A stretch of DNA of 64,000 nt from Mangrovimicrobium sp048323675 (GTDB lineage: Bacteria > Pseudomonadota > Gammaproteobacteria > Pseudomonadales > Halieaceae): positions 62,001 through 126,000 of the forward strand of contig NZ_JBLWFK010000007.1 of assembly GCF_048323675.1 (NCBI RefSeq), written 5' to 3'. Position numbers and translations under genes: made by a program. The notes beneath the pieces are model-generated. The model worked only from the letters and a program-made list of their open reading frames with translations, was not told the DNA's origin and did not search any database. Numbering within the stretch: the first letter of the stretch is position 1; each line of letters starts with the position of its first letter. Positions 60,742 to 64,000 of this stretch are shown one piece after another.

Positions 60742-61764
60742 TTACCGCTGCTTGTTTAGTGGTGCAGGCGATTTCCCGGACGCGGCCGCTTTCAGCCAGA
60801 GTTTCAGCCTGAGTCGCAGCTGCCACAGGTGGAACCAGAGGATGCGTTGCAGTTGGCGGGCTTGCGGCAGAGAGTCTTGCCGGCGAATCTCGGCAATCGC
60901 CGCCATGACCCGGGCGCAGTCGATCGCGCTGTGGCTGCTCTGCTGGAGTACGCGGCGAAATGGCAGGCCCAGCAGTTGCGCCAGTCGCAGGAAATGATTC
61001 TTGTAGCCACCGCCGGGGTTCAGGAGGTCGCGCGGGTAAATTTCAACCAGCGCGGCGTGGCTGTTACAGAAAACGGCGTTAACCAGGGCAGCGCCGTGTT
61101 GGCCTACGATGATATCGGCGCGCTGGAACAGGACAATTTGCTCCGCCAATGTATGGTCTTCCAGGTAGCAAACCCGTGTATTCGGGCAGGCGCCCTGGAG
61201 CGCATTTGCCAGCTCGGTGAAGTTGCCGATAGAGCGCCGTTGACTGCCCGAACTGGAGATCTCCGCATTGCCGGAAGTGTAGAAATCGTCTGGCGGTTTG
61301 CGGTCGATCAACAGTATTGCGGGCCCCGGTTGGTCTGGGCGCGGCAGGCGCGCAGCGGCCTCGTCGATACTGGGCGCCAGTCGCCGCAACAGCACTCTGG
61401 TCGCTCGCACCATCGGCCGGTAGTGGTAGTCAACCGGCCGGTCATAGCCAGGTTCCGTCATGCTTTTCACGGTGACGGAGCTCGCGAGCTGCGCGTGCTC
61501 GTCGCGTGGCAGGATACGCAGTTTATCGAGCCCCAGCGGCTCAAGGAGGGAATCCATTACCGCGCAACTGCGCACCAGGACCTGGGAAACTGCCGGCTCC
61601 TGTTCAAGCTTTTCGTAGGCCAGCAGGAGTGGATAGAGGTGGCCGAGAAAGAAATGGTAGTAGTGCTCTACCGACCCGGATTTGTTGGCGCAGGTGAGGT
61701 GTACATCGATGCCGGAGGAAGGGGTGGCCCCTTCCTCCGGTGATTGCACTGCAAATTGCTCCAT
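60742..61764 (-). CDS. Glycosyltransferase family 61 protein
   Basis: 340 aa. GT61 motif DIIVGQHGAALVNAVFC (about 215-231), YYHFFLGHLYPLL near the start and LVEIYPRDLLNPGGGYKNHF. The C-terminal segment is basic (LRLRLKLWLKAAASGK). Such enzymes add sugars to cell-surface glycans. It lies directly upstream of nothing else related; rpoD follows on the same strand but from its own promoter region on the far side. Confidence 0.85.
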   Translation of the reverse strand: MEQFAVQSPEEGATPSSGIDVHLTCANKSGSVEHYYHFFLGHLYPLLLAYEKLEQEPAVSQVLVRSCAVMDSLLEPLGLDKLRILPRDEHAQLASSVTVKSMTEPGYDRPVDYHYRPMVRATRVLLRRLAPSIDEAAARLPRPDQPGPAILLIDRKPPDDFYTSGNAEISSSGSQRRSIGNFTELANALQGACPNTRVCYLEDHTLAEQIVLFQRADIIVGQHGAALVNAVFCNSHAALVEIYPRDLLNPGGGYKNHFLRLAQLLGLPFRRVLQQSSHSAIDCARVMAAIAEIRRQDSLPQARQLQRILWFHLWQLRLRLKLWLKAAASGKSPAPLNKQR

Positions 61765-61800
61765 CTACCGCGGGTTTGTGCTGCAGTGTCGGCCCGCCGG

Positions 61801-63606
<1,806 letters not shown>

Positions 63607-63834
63607 TAAGCTGGTACCTTCGAAAAATGCAAAAAAAAATCAGCCGGCAATTGTACTCGCAATTCAAGGGTCTAACTAGGAAAAAGCCCTCAAATCTGAT
63701 GAAAAATTGCGCAGAAACGGTGCCTGGGCTGCCGATATGGGGGCGCACAGGGCCGATTGCAAGCACTGGGGCGAAGCTTCCCTCGCCACTCCCCTGGCTA
63801 CGACCTCTTATGACAGCGAAATGCAGCGTTCAGT

Positions 63835-64000
63835 TCATGTTTCACGCCGATTGCGCTGGGCGTCGCGCTGGCGTTTTTCCTGCAATAACTCACGCAGTCT
63901 CTGTTTCTCGATCTCGCTCACATCAGCGTAGTTGGTGCCCTTGAGTTTGTCGACTTGCCGGGCCAGCTGTGACTGGTGGGGGATGCGCCGCAACAGCACG
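63835..64000 (-). CDS. dnaG: DNA primase, 3' end only
   Basis: Minus-strand frame ending in TGA at 63835. The visible end has LLRRIPHQSQLARQVD, ADVSEIEKQRLRELLQEK and a basic tail. The last 55 residues fit the C-terminal, helicase-binding end of DnaG, which lies upstream of rpoD in related genomes. The rest is beyond the window. 63607-63834 is the space that should hold the rpoD promoter; I could not fix a -35/-10 pair. Confidence 0.7.
   Translation of the reverse strand, partial: VLLRRIPHQSQLARQVDKLKGTNYADVSEIEKQRLRELLQEKRQRDAQRNRRET

Overview
The window is GC-rich chromosomal DNA, apart from two AT-richer stretches, from a free-living gammaproteobacterium. The rpoD-dnaG pair with a tRNA(CAT) nearby, the marine-type gene content (AbgT carrier, TPR sulfotransferase, PepSY and DUF2271 iron-linked genes, an exosortase-H type substrate, a choice-of-anchor F protein) and the codon usage point to something like the Halieaceae/Cellvibrionales. 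That placement is inference; no rRNA is present.

Layout. 1-2444: end of a DUF2271 / DUF4198 / flavoreductase operon. 2515-13516: membrane hydrolase, MFS carrier, calcium-repeat CAP lipoprotein, coiled-coil protein, TPR-sulfotransferase + AbgT operon, FG-GAP protein, HdeD-like protein. 14268-19370: cold-shock protein, tRNA-Pro(CGG), a DAO-type flavoenzyme whose domain order looks circularly permuted, a NYN-LOTUS protein, a RIO kinase and an esterase. 19840-22117: PepSY protein overlapping a convergent MsbA-like exporter. 22118-25016: AT-richer stretch with an orphan 561-aa membrane protein and a decayed sulfotransferase. 25109-29333: midcut-by-XrtH protein, then an FNR-like regulator divergent from a choice-of-anchor F protein with a perfect FNR box between them. 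29578-35045: wHTH-TPR regulator, PepSY protein, coiled-coil membrane protein, two related envelope proteins.

35436-47074 looks like an envelope-homeostasis block, all on the + strand: a class A PBP-like protein, a partner-switching trio (SpoIIE phosphatase, RsbW-type kinase, STAS antagonist), an ECF sigma factor with a membrane anti-sigma factor, a membrane-anchored protein made of about 18 nine-residue repeats, a large HELVH metallopeptidase/barrel protein and a PrsW-family intramembrane protease. PrsW enzymes are known to cleave an anti-sigma factor in Bacillus, so this may be one signalling circuit.

48369-57188 is an integrated element of about 8.8 kb in the 3' end of a tRNA(CAT), bounded by an 18-bp direct repeat. 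It carries a P4-type integrase, AlpA-like HTH, small wHTH protein, TOPRIM primase-like protein and DUF3987 helicase-like protein, plus cargo (BRCT protein, 371-aa protein, small secreted protein), and no visible capsid, packaging or conjugation gene. Inside its last replication-operon gene is a 182-bp array of twelve TGGCGGA heptamers that is exactly mirror-symmetric in position and orientation, a strong candidate for the element's replication origin.

57495-64000: outer-membrane and small secreted proteins, an amine-dehydrogenase-like enzyme, a GT61 glycosyltransferase, rpoD, and the 3' end of dnaG.
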